NCBI GenBank assembly: GCA_964036045.1
Contig: OZ038383.1
Location: forward strand, 95,785,568-95,849,567
Reading direction: 5' to 3'
DNA: 64,000 nucleotides
Source of the DNA: Eutreptiella sp. 'Long Island Sound 2002'
Taxonomy: Eukaryota > Euglenozoa > Euglenophyceae > Eutreptiales > Eutreptiaceae
Part shown: positions 44,601-56,660 of the stretch, in pieces
Numbering within the stretch: the stretch's first letter is position 1
How the letters are laid out: every line of letters starts with the position of its first letter
Translations under genes and position numbers: made by a program
The notes under the pieces: model-generated
The model's database searches: none
Told to the model about the DNA's origin: nothing
The model's input: only the letters and a program-made list of their open reading frames with translations

Positions 44601-45948
44601 TGAGGACATGCATCCCGCTGATGCGGAGAAGTATGTCTTCAGACGGTTCAGGTACCGCCTGCCGAAAGTGCTCGGAGAGCTATACTTCGTGGCGACCAAG
44701 GAGGGGAGAATCAAGACCCTCAAGGAAGCCAAGAAGTGGCTCAACGAGCAGGAGCGGGTGGAGGCTCCGCAGGTAGCTGCCAAGCGGTGGAAGTCCATCA
44801 AGCTTCAGCATGATGGACGGGAGATTCGCCTACGGGACTGGCGAGACTTCCGAGGGCATTACACCCTCCTCCGCCGCAATGTGGAGGACTGGAAGGAGGG
44901 TGACGAGCAGGCTCGCCTGCTCTCCATGCTGCCGGAGGCATGGATCAAGAGGGTCACCAAGGAGGAATCCAAGCGGGCCAAGTCCAACCACACGGTCAAG
45001 ATGATGCTCCCCAAAGAGTATCATACGAACGTGGTGGCTTGGACAAGGAAGAACGTGGCCCGGGATGTCAAACGGCACTCCCTGCGGAACGCTCTCCTGA
45101 TCACCGTCTCGGGCGATCGCGAGAAGACCGCGATGTGGCGCCTTGACGAGTGTGAGTTGAGCGGCCAGACCATCCGTCTGCAGGCCATCCCGACGCGGAT
45201 GAGCTGCGACGAGATCCTGGAGTGGGTTGGCGAGGAAGTACTCAAGGAGTACCGAAACCTCCACCACACCCGCGGGTTGAGGCCCAGCGACCGGGACGTC
45301 AACTACGTTGGCGAGGGACCTGGCGGGGAAGCTGCCATGGACCGAGCGGGAGCCGGCGGCGATGAGACTCTCGTCGACGATGACGACGACGATGAGCCTG
45401 CCGAAGTGGCCGTCTGTGCCTTCGTGGCCAAACACCTGAGCGCGGGGAGCAAACCGGGAAACTGGAAGCTCCTGCAGCAGGGTTGGAGGAAGCAGGAGAA
45501 GAGGGACCCTCCCCGCATTGGCGACCCTCCGCTGTCCTTTGGGGAGTTCATCCGAGCTCACCCTCAGGGCTGTTTTGTGTGTTATGGGAGGAAGAAAGGC
45601 TTCAACCATGACCACCGAACATGCCCCACCCACAAGGCTGACACGGAGGCTTACAAGAAGGCGCACGGGTCGAAGAAGCGTGCGCCCGCAGGTATCCGGG
45701 AAGCCAAGGTGGAGGTGGACAGGGACGAGCTCTCCAAGCTGGTGTCGCAGGGGACCGAGTTGGCCAAAAAGATCCAGGAGATCAAGCGGAACTGGGTCCC
45801 CAGGTCGGACAACAAGAACAAGGAGAACAACCAGAATGACCAGAACAAGGACAAGGACAAGAAGGGTAAGAAAGGGGGAAGGAAGAAGGGCGTCAACAAG
45901 GTTGATGCGGAGAAGAACAGCCCTACCTCCACAACCGACGCCCCCTAG
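41642..45948 (+). pseudogene. Element B gag, very long, with frame changes
   Basis: Starts at ATG 41,642 (MVNWQEAGRTW). Same order as in A: N-terminal domain (~41,760-41,990); Ala/Glu/Lys coiled coil (~42,640-42,960); Gly/Pro-rich GGPPGG segment (~43,440-43,610); heptads (~43,660-43,810); capsid-like region (DIKPPMYDGNPLNLDRFLEKL, ~44,517-44,770); zinc motif CFVCYGRKKGFNHDHRTC (45,571-45,624); Lys/Asn-rich tail; TAG at 45,946. The frame moves by one base near 42,880, where A stays in frame, and is lost between ~43,230 and 43,505. From 43,505 to 45,948 it is open. It would form the particle and package the RNA. Confidence 0.88.
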
Positions 45949-48900
45949 CGGAGCCCCTGCAGCCAAGGGCCCCAGCCAGGGCGGTCGCAGGATGGTGACG
46001 TGGGAAGCGCCGAACCATCCCAGTCGGGGGTCGATAAGCACAAGGGGACTGCCGCGGGCAGAAGGCCCGGCCCGGCACCCAGTCGCGGAGGCGGGGTGAG
46101 GGCAAGTGAAGACACGAACCCTTGCACCCGTCCGTCCTTCGCGAACAAGAATGTGTTTGATGTACTACAAGATCTATCCGAGAGTATCGGAGGATCACCC
46201 TGACCGCACCTGGATGCTGCAGATGGGCAGCCTGAGCCCATTGTCCACGACCTGCACCAGTCGCTTGTTGAGCTTCTGGAACGGCCGGAGATCCTGAGCT
46301 TGCACGCCGTGCGCCGAGTTGGGCGTGAGCGGCAGTTGCACCTTAAGGTCCGTGCCTTATGCGGGGAAGTGGAAAAAGGTCTTCGACGTGTTGGTCGACA
46401 CGGAAGCTCAGGTCAGCTTGGTCAAGGCTGGCCTACTTCCGCCAGAGTGTTTGACCGACAGTCGGAAACCTGTCAGGCTGAAGGTGGCGAACGGCCAGTA
46501 GATGGTGGGAGGCACGAAGGAAGCGGCCATTGGGCTGCAGTTCGTGAACCATCGTGAGCTGAGCCGCCCAGACCTCGGCAAGGAAATCCTCCTACATGGT
46601 CGCTTCCACGAGGCCAAGATGGACTGGGACATGATCGTTGGGTACGACTTCATGATGGAGACGGACTCCGGCGTCCTCCCAGCCCAGGCCTCCATGACCC
46701 TGTACCAGGACGACCAGCTCTCGTGGCTTTCGTCACCTGAGCACCATGTGGAATGCCAATGGATCCACCCCAAACGCAATCAGCTCGAAGTCGCCGCGCT
46801 GGACACTGAGCCAACTGGGCCAGCAAACCAGGAGTACGGCGTAATGCCGGAAGTGGCGAGCCGAGTTGTCGCGGACTTGGGAGCTTCGGATCTGGCCCTG
46901 GATGCGTTCTCTTCAGGAACCTCCGCCCATCTTCGGGTTTGTGAGAAGTACTGGAGCGCCCAGGACTCCGCGTGGAAGAAGCACTGGGGTCCGCATCAGG
47001 GATTGATGTGGATCCATTTCCCCCGTTGGGACATTCCAAGAGCGATAGCGAAGATTCGCAAGGACCGCTCCAAGGCAGTGCTGGTTGTTCCTATAGGATG
47101 CACCGAGGAGGAAAGTACCCGACATTGGGTAGCCTCATTGACCAACATGACCTTAAACAAGGTCGTCCTACCGGCTGGAGAGAGTGTCTATCAGGACGCT
47201 AAGGGACAGCCCATGCCACCCCAGAGATGGCCAACGGAATTCCACTATGTGGATGGGGGCCTTGATCAGGCCGACACCACGGACTTCGTGTGTGTCAACC
47301 GCATCGTAGCGGAGCCTTGGAGGCAATGCTTTGCGGTTCCCCCTGTTGACATCGGAGAATCGGAAGACCCCCTCACTGAAGAGGAGTTGGATCTGGTTCA
47401 GGCCCATATGGATCAGCCCTTTCACGACTGGGGAAACCAGCGTGAGGGCAAAGGCCAGGACAAAGCCTGGTGGGAAGTGGACTCGATCGTCTCTGGTTCC
47501 TACGATGGAGATACCTTCGTAAGGAGGGTACTGGACCACCTGTCCAGCCAGGACGAGCCAATCGGGGGTAATCCACCCACCTCCGGCGATCTATTCCGAG
47601 GCAAGACCAGAGATGGCCCTTTGGGCCACCTGGGAAGACCGCCTGAGCCGAAGACGAGCGGAGTAGCTACCCCTCAAGTAAGCTCCGTGGTTCAAGTGCC
47701 CGGAAAAGCCAAGGCGGAGTCCGACGATTGCCCCAAGATTCAGGCATTGAGGGCCAGGCTGAAGCAGAAGTATGGGGATACCTTCTTCAGCGGAAAGCCT
47801 GTGTTTCCTCCACCGGTGCGTGGACCGTATGGCGAGGCCAAGATACGACTGAAGCAGGACCCCCGTGTGTATCGGCACCGGGAGTTTGCCCTGAGGGGCG
47901 AGAGGAGAGAGGCCATGGAGAAGATCCTCCGTGACTTCATCCAGAAAGGCCGGCCCGAGCCGTGCCACTCCGAATGGGCCTCTCCGTGCTTCGTTGTTCC
48001 CAAGAAGGTTGCCGGTGAGTGGCGGCTCGTGGTCGACTACCGCGGCCTGAAGGCCCAAACGCAGCACGACAGCTATACGCTGCCCCTCATTGAGGACATG
48101 CTGCAAAAGCAACACCGGGGGAGGATCTTCACGGTGATTGACCTGAAACATGGTTATCATCAGATGCCTCTCGCCGAGGAGTCCCGTGCCTGCACAGCCA
48201 TGAGCACCCCACTTGGACCTCTCGAGTGGAAGGTGATGCCCATGGGCGTTACCAACGGCAATGCGGCTTTTCAGCGGATGCTGGAGAACCTGCTGGAGCC
48301 GGTGCGTGACTGTGCGGACCCCTTCGTGGACGACGTGATCATCGCGTCCGGGGACCCCAGTATGAGCTACGAGGAGCTCTTGGAGGCACACAAGAGGGAC
48401 GTCACTGGAGTGCTGGACCTTCTGGTTCGGCACAAACTCACGGGCAGCAGTGACAAGGCCACCACTGCGGTAAGCGAGGTGGTCTTTGCCGGCCACGTAG
48501 TTGGGAACGGGCAGCGAAAGCCCATACCTGGCAAGGTGGCTGCGATTGAGCACTGGGAAAAGCCCAAGACGGTCTCTGAGCTACGGGCGTATCTGGGGTT
48601 CTGCAATTACTACTCGGGGTATATCAAAATGTATGCCGAGTATGCAGCCCCCATGACGACCATGCTCAAGGGCAACCGAGAGGAGACCAAGAAGGGGTCC
48701 AAGAAGGCTCTGGTCTGGGATGCTGATTCCGACCGTGCCTTTGAGGGGATGAAGCAGGCACTGCTATCCGCAGTGGGTCTGCACCTCGTGGATCCCGACC
48801 GAGGGTTTGTCCTATGCACCGACGCTTCCGACTACGCCGTTGGCGCTGTGTTGGAGCAAGTGCTTGACGATGGGAGGCACGTGCCCGTGGCCTTCTGGAG

Positions 48901-50926
48901 CCGAGTCCTGGCGGAAGGCCAGAGACGGACGTGGACGCCCCGTGAAGAGGAGGCGTATGCCATCGTCATGGCTCTCAGGAAATGGGCTGGGTACATAGCC
49001 CTCCATCCCGTCACCGTCTGCACCGACCATCAGAGTCTGCAGTCGTGGCACAAGGAGCACGTGGACACCCCCTCAGGTCCCGCCTCCCGACGGGCAAGAT
49101 GGCATGAGACCTTGGCCAAGTTCGACCTCACGGTTGTGTATATTCCTGGAAAGGATAACACCGTGGCGGACTGTCTCAGTAGGTGGGCCTATCCCGCCAG
49201 CAAGGGCATGACGGATATCTCTGCCCATGGCGATGAGGCCGAGACCGCTGAAGCCAAGAAGATCATTGAAATGGAGCGCCTGATGGAGGAGGAGGGTGTT
49301 AAATGCTTCGTCGTCATGGCTGCGGATGCCCCCCTCGGAACGAGGATGGGCAGAGCGGTCAGAGTACTCGCCCCTGATGGAGCTGAGTCCGACAAGCACC
49401 TCTTCCCGGAGTCTTGCCTCCAGGACGACTGGACCGACGACTACGCCAAGTCTGAGGCCTTTGCGGCCGAGTATAGGGCTGTGACCGACCCTGACGACGG
49501 GCAGAAGTGGCCAAAGGGGCTGACTGAGGAAGATGGTAAGCTGTACCGGAATGGTAAGCTGCTAGTACCGGAGTCCCGGGTGCTCGAGCTTTCTGAAGCT
49601 TGGCACCACCACATGCTGCACCCAGGGGTCAAGAAGCAAGCCCTTGACATGCAGCGTCGGTTCGAGATCGACCATATCGTTCTCTACACCGCCATCAAGA
49701 ACGTCAGGAAGGGTTGCTCGGTCTGTCAGGCCTGCAATTCCGATAACCGGAACGTCAAGGGGGAATCCCAATGGACCCCGGTTCCTGACCAGCCCATGGA
49801 GAGCGTGGCCATGAACGTCTTCTCCATGCCCGAAGTGCACATTGGCAAGGAGACCTTTGACTGTGTGGTTCTTTGTGTGGATCGCCACAGTGGCTACGTT
49901 GTAGCCGTTCGTGCACGCAAAAAGGGGTTGCTTGCCAAGGAGGTGGCAGTCATGATGATTCGTCATTGGCTGACCGTCTTTGACATCCCCCGCACCATTT
50001 GCAGTGACCGAGGGCCCCAGTTTACTGGAGGCTGGTTCAAGGCTATGTGTTCCCTCATGGGGATACGTCATGCCAAGAGCGTTGCCTACCTCAGCCGGTC
50101 TAACGGCCGTGCTGAAGTGGCTGGACGGCAGCTGTTCGAGATTCTGCACAAGATTCACATCACCCATCCACGTCGGAACTGGTTTGAGGAGATGTGGCCC
50201 GCTCTGAAGGCCCATCATGACACCCCCACACCGGGTGGTTTGTCCCCTCACCAGATTCTGTTCGGCAGGGACCCCCTGGGACGGGGACTCCCCTTGTCTG
50301 GTGATGGCATGGCCATGGATGCCAAGGAATTCTTCGCGCGGCAAGAGCAAACGGCGCGGGACATCCGCCAGCAGCTCGAGAAGGAGCATGCTGAGCGTCA
50401 GAAGTCCGCCCCGAGCTCGACAGCGCAGAAGTTCAGGGTGGGAGACCCGGTGTGGGTGATCAGACCCCGCCCTATGGGCACCCACCGCACCAAGACCTGG
50501 TTCACACCCGGAGACGTGGTCCGCAGGATTGCTGAGGACCCCTACCGCATCAAGGTGGGTCACGGACAGTTCCGGGAGCGCCACGAGAGTCAACTCCGTG
50601 TGCGGGAACCCGATTTCCGTGGCCAGCATGTGTCCCTGAGCTACGCCGCACATGAGGCCGATTCGGACGACGACTATGCTGAGCAGGACGACTATACAGT
50701 CGAGAAGATCCTCGCTCAGCGTCCAAAAGCCTCGGCACCCGGAGGTCTGGAGTTCAAGGTTCGTTGGCGAGGCTATGGGCCGTCCCACGACACCTGGGAA
50801 CCCGTCTCCTCGTTCGTGCCGCGGGTCAATACTCTGTTCATGGAGTACATCCGCAAGCACAAGACCAAGATCCATGTCTCGGACTTGGCAGCACTCACCC
50901 GGGCGATTGCAGCCAGGGGTGCCTGA
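45949..50926 (+). pseudogene. Element B pol: protease, methyltransferase-like domain, RT, RNase H, integrase, chromodomain
   Basis: Continues in the gag frame after TAG; TGA at 46,201, an A-run insertion near 46,368 and TAG at 46,499 interrupt the start. The frame from 46,502 to 50,926 is open (1,474 aa). Protease: DTEA (46,397-46,408) and MIVGYDFMM. Methyltransferase-like domain ~46,870-47,170. RT ~47,950-48,600 with WRLVVDYRGLKA and FVDD near 48,322. RNase H: VLCTDASDYAVGAVL (~48,810), VCTDHQSL, ADCLSR. Integrase: H2C2 zinc domain, ICSDRGPQF (second Asp 50,005) and AEVAG (Glu 50,113), but the first catalytic Asp is Asn (AMNVFSMP, 49,814-49,816). Chromodomain ~50,690-50,860: YTVEKIL, FKVRWRGYG, TWEP. 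Confidence 0.92.
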
Positions 50927-52381
50927 TCAGCGCCCTCAGCTCTCCCCTGATGCTTTTTGAGCGCTTGTGTGGTCAACGGATCGTCCCTCACTTGCTTGCT
51001 CTCTTACATCTTCCGGTGACCTGCCATCAGAGTGGCCATATACCCCCCCCTGCTGAATCCAAAGGAGGATGGCCCCTCTCTTCTTCTATTCGTCACTCCC
51101 CCCCTGCTGAATCCTTGGGAAACCAGGTAGGGCGACTGACCTTCATATTTCTGAGCTCTTGGGGCCTTGAAGCCCATACGACGTTGCGCAACGGATGTCG
51201 CTGTCATCGGCATTGCGATTTTTTGGTGTGTTGTCTGGTTCCATGGCACTTGCGGAATCCAGACCAGTCGACGTGTGTCAGCTGACTATATATGGCCTGA
51301 ACTCAGGCGTTTTCCTGTCCACCCCCCTGCATATGCCTTATCCTAACCAGGGCGTGGTTTGGCGCTCTGTCCAGAGTGTGTTTACACGCCTCCTTACCCC
51401 GCTTGTTTTGCTTTTCCGCCCCTCCAGGATATGTGCACCTGTATGTCAGCCCATCACTGAGTGTGGACTGTTTTTCCCCCCGATGGGATGCGAATCGACT
51501 ACGAAGGCGCCCTGAGTCGCCGTTTACATGTTCTTACATAGGGTCCAGCTTGGACCAGTACCTAATTACAGATTCTTCTGTTTGAGTGCCCGTATTACTG
51601 TGTGCCCTATTCGCTGTGATGTGGAGATCCTGATGGCGCCAGGCGGGAAGCCCAGTTGCCTGACTACACTCCCAGCGGTCCGCCACTGTCAGTCCCAGTG
51701 TGAGCCTACCGACTCGCAGACGCACTTGCAGTCGGATGGCGGCCTCCGGTGCTCCTGACCTCGGTCAGTCTGCCTGGGAAACTGGTGGTTTGAGGAGTTG
51801 ACGCCTCCGCCCACACTGCATGAGGACTCCCTCATGTATGGCCTTCGTGGTAATAGGGCGAGGGAAAAGACGGCCTTGATGCCCGATCCCTTAAGGAGGA
51901 GCTCGTTCGGCTGTACCACTCTGGACTTGCGTCGTATGGATATGGACATGGTGCGCCCGAGGAAGGACCCGTGGGGACTCTCCCCAGTCGGCGGGCCTTG
52001 GGAAGCTTGGGGTAGCCTGATGGATCTTTGTGGTCGCTTTCGACCTGTGGGACCACCTCGGTCGTCGTGTGTCGCCTATGTTAGCCGTGTATGCAACTGC
52101 CACTGTGGTGGTGACCGTAGCCGCTGGCACCCGGTGCGCCTGGTATGGGTTAACGGGTCCTTTGGATGCCGAACAATCGCCGCCAGGACCCGGGACTTGA
52201 TACTTGTTACTATACTTGCAGTTACTAACAGCTACAGCACCGTACCTGTCTTACTATGGGATTTGGGCAGCCTAACCTGCGAATCAGCCTGAAGTGAGGA
52301 TGTGACACCCCCCCTTCAGGGAGGTCCTGGGTACCCGCTGCCATGCTCGGATGTTATCGAGCCCCCCCCAGGGTTTGCTCT
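50927..52381 (+). other. 3' untranslated region of element B
   Basis: About 1.45 kb between pol stop and purine tract. Open frames are short and low in coding character. A 16-base word, CCCCCCTGCTGAATCC, occurs twice (51,046 and 51,100). Long for a gypsy 3' UTR; an ancestral extra ORF cannot be excluded. Confidence 0.55.
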
Positions 52382-52392
52382 AAGGAGGGGGG
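52382..52392 (+). promoter_or_regulatory. Polypurine tract of element B
   Basis: AAGGAGGGGGG lies directly before the TG of the 3' LTR, where plus-strand DNA synthesis is primed in LTR retroelements. Confidence 0.85.
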
Positions 52393-55300
52393 TGAAGCGG
52401 TACCCAGAACCCCATGACCATGGTGTGGCATACAACCGGTCTCCGGTCCACGAACCCCATGTACGGAAGGGAAGACCGGTCTCCGGTCCACTAACCCCAT
52501 ATACGGAAGGCGCCTGTTGACGCCCGGTGCAAGCCCGGCGGGAGCGTGTTCCGTGCCGTAAAGCCCCGCATCGGCAACAGATGCACCGCCAGCGGAGATT
52601 TATATATCAGAATGTCAGGAATCAACAGGGTTTTATTTTCATATTGTTTCCGTCAATTTTTACGCTTCCGTTCTGATATTCACTGTTTTGACAGCTGGCG
52701 GTTAGCTCGTGACTTTAGCGTAACCGCCTGTTTAACTGCTATATACAGATATTTTAGCGCAAATCGTGACGAAGACTCTAAAGTCTTCAGGAATTGCATT
52801 GATGCATCCGCAATTTTCACATCTAACACTCGCAACCTTAATCCGAATTTTTCAGGTTGTCGAAATCAGATTTTCGACTTCGACATCTCCGCACTTGATT
52901 TGACCTCTTTCGAGTGGACCTACCTGCTTCCCTATGCACGAATCAACTTTCCTTTTATCTTGCTCTCCATTTGTCTTAGAGATATGGGCAAAACAAAGTT
53001 GATTCGTGAGGCCAACTGTGAGGGTCATATCTCGTGCCGCTTGCGAGAAATGACAATAAGGAAACGTGGGATGTATTCACAATACTCCCAACGTAATTTA
53101 GGAATCATTTGACGCCTTGCGTTTCCACACGTGCGCACTAGCGTGATGGATCATGGTCAAGAGGTTAGAGTTTGCGTTATAACTCTCTGGCCATGATATT
53201 GCGTGCGTTAAGATAACTTTCGAGTGTAGCGAGCGAGTGTTGGTGTTGCATACGAACTCTCCTTGAGTTCCTATGAGCGATTGACACAAAGTTATGCCCT
53301 CCGAGGGGCATGACACATCGTGGGGGGAGCTACCTTTTTGGGCAATATGGAGTATGTGCCTTGTGTTGTGTTGCGTGCCCATTTGGCGGGTCCATCGCTC
53401 CAAGCCAAACCCGCCAATGGGCCTCATATTGTGCAAGCCCCTTCTCCATACTCCCTGCAATCAATTGCGAACCTAACCTTCGTGAAGGGAAGCTCGTGTG
53501 GCGATCCCGAAGCGATGCATTGGGAGCAAGGTTTGTGTTTTACAATTTTCCATGTTTTCATGTGCCCACTTGGGAAGTAGCGCTCGTGACCTTTCAAAGC
53601 GCCCCAAGTGGAGCACATACGTGGAATCAAAGGTCATTGGTGTCAAGTCATTATATTTAGAAGGATTAGTTGATTGCACGATCCAAGCCGAAGACATTAT
53701 AATAGAATTGTGCACCTTTCAAGGCACTTTTGTGTATCTTTGTGCCAATTTTGCCGTTTTTGGCCCGTCATGATGTCAAGTGGCGACCGTGTATCTCAAC
53801 GTTGCGCTCAATTGACATCATGACCCAAGTACGTTATGAGGGTACATACTTTGCCGCCCAACATATCTTGGACCCGGCGAATAACTCCTCTTGGGCTTGG
53901 CATACCGTGGCCGCCATGTTGGCGATTTGGGACTATCCCAAATCATGGGCTCACTTGGCGACCCTGCCATTCCCAAAACCGGAGGAGTTGGGCGACGCCC
54001 AAAAGATATGTTGGACGCATATGACTTGATACCAATCCTATGGCACACTCCGGTCCGAGTCGGGCATGTGCCTCATTTGCCTCAACCATGAGTGTGCGCA
54101 TTTTTGGCCATTTTGAGCGATTTTCCACTTTTGCCACCCGCCGTGCACTATGTTGAGCCCACCCGTGCACGCCAGACGCATGGACCGATGGACCATATAT
54201 GACATGGGTGATATGTATGTTGGTCCCCATGGCTCGCACACCACATGGGAGAAGCGGAGCAACCTTCGTTAAGGTGCTAGCCCAAAGTGAGTGTGGACAA
54301 TTTTGCCATTTTGGCATTTGTGGACCCAATTGGGATTGACACCACGCCAAATCGCATTGAGATCTTTGAGAGCCAAGGGCATGGGAGTGTTTGTCAGACT
54401 CCCGGTGGATTGTGTATGAAATGGCGAATCTGATCTCCAAGCCGGCGTGGAGATATACTATTGGGAGCACCCCGGACTTTGGCTCATTTCGAGCAGCCAA
54501 AATGACCCCATTTTGGGACCCCAATTTCCCCCTTCCGTGTGGTCAATTGGCGGCCCCATTCCTCTAAGCCTACAGAGAGCCCGGACCTAACTCAAGGTTG
54601 TACACTCAGATATGAGTCCCAGGTCCTGCCTGGTACCCTGTGGGCTGTTGGCCTTGCCCTGGCCGGGCGAGCCACGCGTGGGAGAGAGGCCAATTTTGGT
54701 GATTTTGGCATCATGACCCCACTTGACGAACACGTGGTGCCCTCATGCCGGGACCTCAGAGAAAACCAGGTTGGGTGAGAGCTCCAGGTAGCTTGTACTC
54801 AAAGGGCATATGGTCAGTTGCCTCGTCCCTACCTCTGGGGGGTCCGGACAAGGGGTCAATTGTGGAGATTTTGGAGCTAATTTCAGTTTGAGCTGAAACA
54901 GCCCATTTTCAGCTACCAACTCCTGAGGGATAATGGCGGGGCCATATCTCTCGCTCAGAGGGGAGTTCGGACCTGCCATTGAGGGAGCATGGGGAGCTAC
55001 CGTCAATTGGCCTTGGAGCGCCTTGGTTTCCAGGAACTCACCTGTGGCTGGGCGGGACACCTCCCCTATTGGCAGGGTTTCAGGGTCCGGACTGAGCAGG
55101 GCATGGGTTGTGTTTGAGGCCCCGCCCCCACCAGCCACTGAGAGGGTCCAACGTGGGATTGGGATACGAGTTAGGACTGAGTGTCTATTGTCCTGTGATG
55201 CCCTTACCCCAGTCCAGTCTTAACCCCATGTGTACATATCCTGATGTGTTGCTGTACATACTTTCGTTCCCTTGTTGCAGAGTGGCAAGGATCCTGAAAC

Positions 55301-55417
55301 GCTTTGTCACATGACACGAGCGTATTGATGCCCTTGTGAGCGTAGTGCTTTGCCTGCCTGCTCACCTGTGCGTGTCACCGCAGCGTCCCGTGGTCGGCCC
55401 CCCACGGGAACGCGTCA
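52393..55417 (+). repeat. 3' LTR of element B (3.0 kb)
   Basis: Its ends match the 5' LTR of B and of A. Near the start, a 40-base unit (ACCGGTCTCCGGTCCAC...) is repeated in tandem at 52,435 and 52,475. The AT-richer part at ~52,546-54,005 is absent from B's 5' LTR. The right end is proved by the CTAC duplication at 55,418. Open frames inside, including one at 52,546-53,112, are not supported by any motif. Confidence 0.9.
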
Positions 55418-56110
55418 CTACTGCTACTGGCTGAAGCCCCCACGCAGGACTACCACTCCTACACGCACGCTCTACTGGGTGGTGTTGAAGATAAAGTCGC
55501 GGGTCCTAATGACCCTCCTGTGAAGAAGACAAGAGAACACAGCGCTGCTAAGCAACTGTGGCCTAACAGGCACGTCACAACACGTTTCCCTGCTAGGGCT
55601 TGGAGAGGAAGGGCGCACAGGTGGCGTGCACAGCGCGGATGTCGATGGAGTCGAACTGCCCTCGTCACTCCTGGCTGAGGCGCAGTTAATTGATTGTGTG
55701 ATCAGCGCCGTATATTTTAGCATGGCTCAAGGGACTGCACCAGTTCACCCTGACCCTCCCACCTGTACAACAGAGGCCAATGGACTGGGTTCAAGACGGA
55801 GGAACCAAGACACACTCCACGTATTATACACTTCTTAGTGTGCCCTATAATACACTGTTCCTGAACCCAGTTGCAAACAAGCAAGCTTAAGGACTTCGCC
55901 CGTTCCCTTATGGAACGTAGGGCGAAGCCCTGGGTAACCTGGCAAGGGTTCATACCGCGTGCGCAGTGCATGGTATACTGTCAAATCCCTTTAATGCATC
56001 GTGTGCACGCATGCAGGGAAGGGGGGCGAGATCAATACCACTGTAACCACACTGACTCAACCAGAAGGTGAGCTCGTCCTGGGCTCACCAACCTTACTCA
56101 CCATGCATCG
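55418..56110 (+). repeat. T-family LTR fragment, right of element B
   Basis: Begins with the right CTAC duplication, then continues the T LTR: TGCTACTGGCTGAAGCCCCCAC matches ~19,352 onward, and the match is followed to the CCTTACTCACC segment near 56,100 (equivalent to 20,040). Beyond this the homology fades. Confidence 0.82.
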
Positions 56111-56660
56111 TGTGAATGCCGAAGTAAAGCGAACGCAAAACAAACCTAAGCGTTTAAACAACCCTATTGCGAGTTATAAACAACCCTAAGCGTTTAATTG
56201 CATCGTGTGGCTTGCATGATTCTTCCTGTTGTGCCTGTTTTGTCATCTGCAAAAAGGAGAACAGGGAATGGCGAATGAGAGACGACGGCACAATGCAAAA
56301 CAAGCCTGAGCGTCTAAGACAACCCTACTTTAACGCACTAACGACGCAAACATGAGCACACACCTCTCCTCTGGACCTGTGAAGGGAAGGGAAGGTGGGT
56401 GCATGCATAAGGAAGCGTGGCAACATGTGTATGTCGCAATCCGGCACATGCATCGCGAGCACTTCGTCTTCTCTAATCCTACGTGCGCACTACGTGCACC
56501 ATTCGTCGAGCATACCTTGCAACCTTGTTTTTACCTTGCAGGGGGGATGCAGGGGTCGCCCAAACCCCCGGGGACAACCCTAACGTTTTAACCAAACAAC
56601 CACGGTGTGCGGGCAGGCCTGCTTGTTGTGTTGTGCTTCCTCCTGCGTTGATGGCCATCG
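56111..56660. other. Non-coding, small repeats only
   Basis: No ORF with coding character. Short words recur: TTAATGCATCGTGTG-like at 55,992 and 56,194 and CCTAAGCGTTTAA-like at 56,146 and 56,186. It may be diverged T LTR. Confidence 0.4.

Larger units (their letters stand above)
39805..55417 (+). mobile_element. Element B: near-complete chromodomain Ty3/gypsy retrotransposon (15.6 kb)
   Basis: Both ends are fixed: the interrupted T LTR reads ...GAGCA-CTAC before the element and CTAC-TGCTACTGG after it, against an uninterrupted relative at 19,330-19,365. The element begins TGAAGC and ends CGTCA. It has a 5' LTR, leader, gag, pol, a purine tract and a 3' LTR in standard order; pol has RT before RNase H and integrase last, the Ty3/gypsy order, with a C-terminal chromodomain. 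Stops, frameshifts and an integrase active-site change show it cannot move by itself. It is longer than most gypsies because of the huge gag and 3-kb LTR. Confidence 0.93.

Noticed and set aside
46199-46501. In-frame TAG/TGA codons in many coding stretches as a sign of a variant genetic code
   Set aside because: Where A and B can be compared, the stop in one copy is a sense codon in the other (TAG versus TAC at 46,499; TAG versus TGG at 36,615), and frameshifts accompany them. This is decay. The gag-terminal TAG is the only stop common to both.
52546-53112. A 188-codon open frame inside the 3' LTR of B
   Set aside because: Lies wholly within the LTR segment missing from the 5' LTR, shows no domain, and A's LTR has no counterpart. 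Possible but unsupported.
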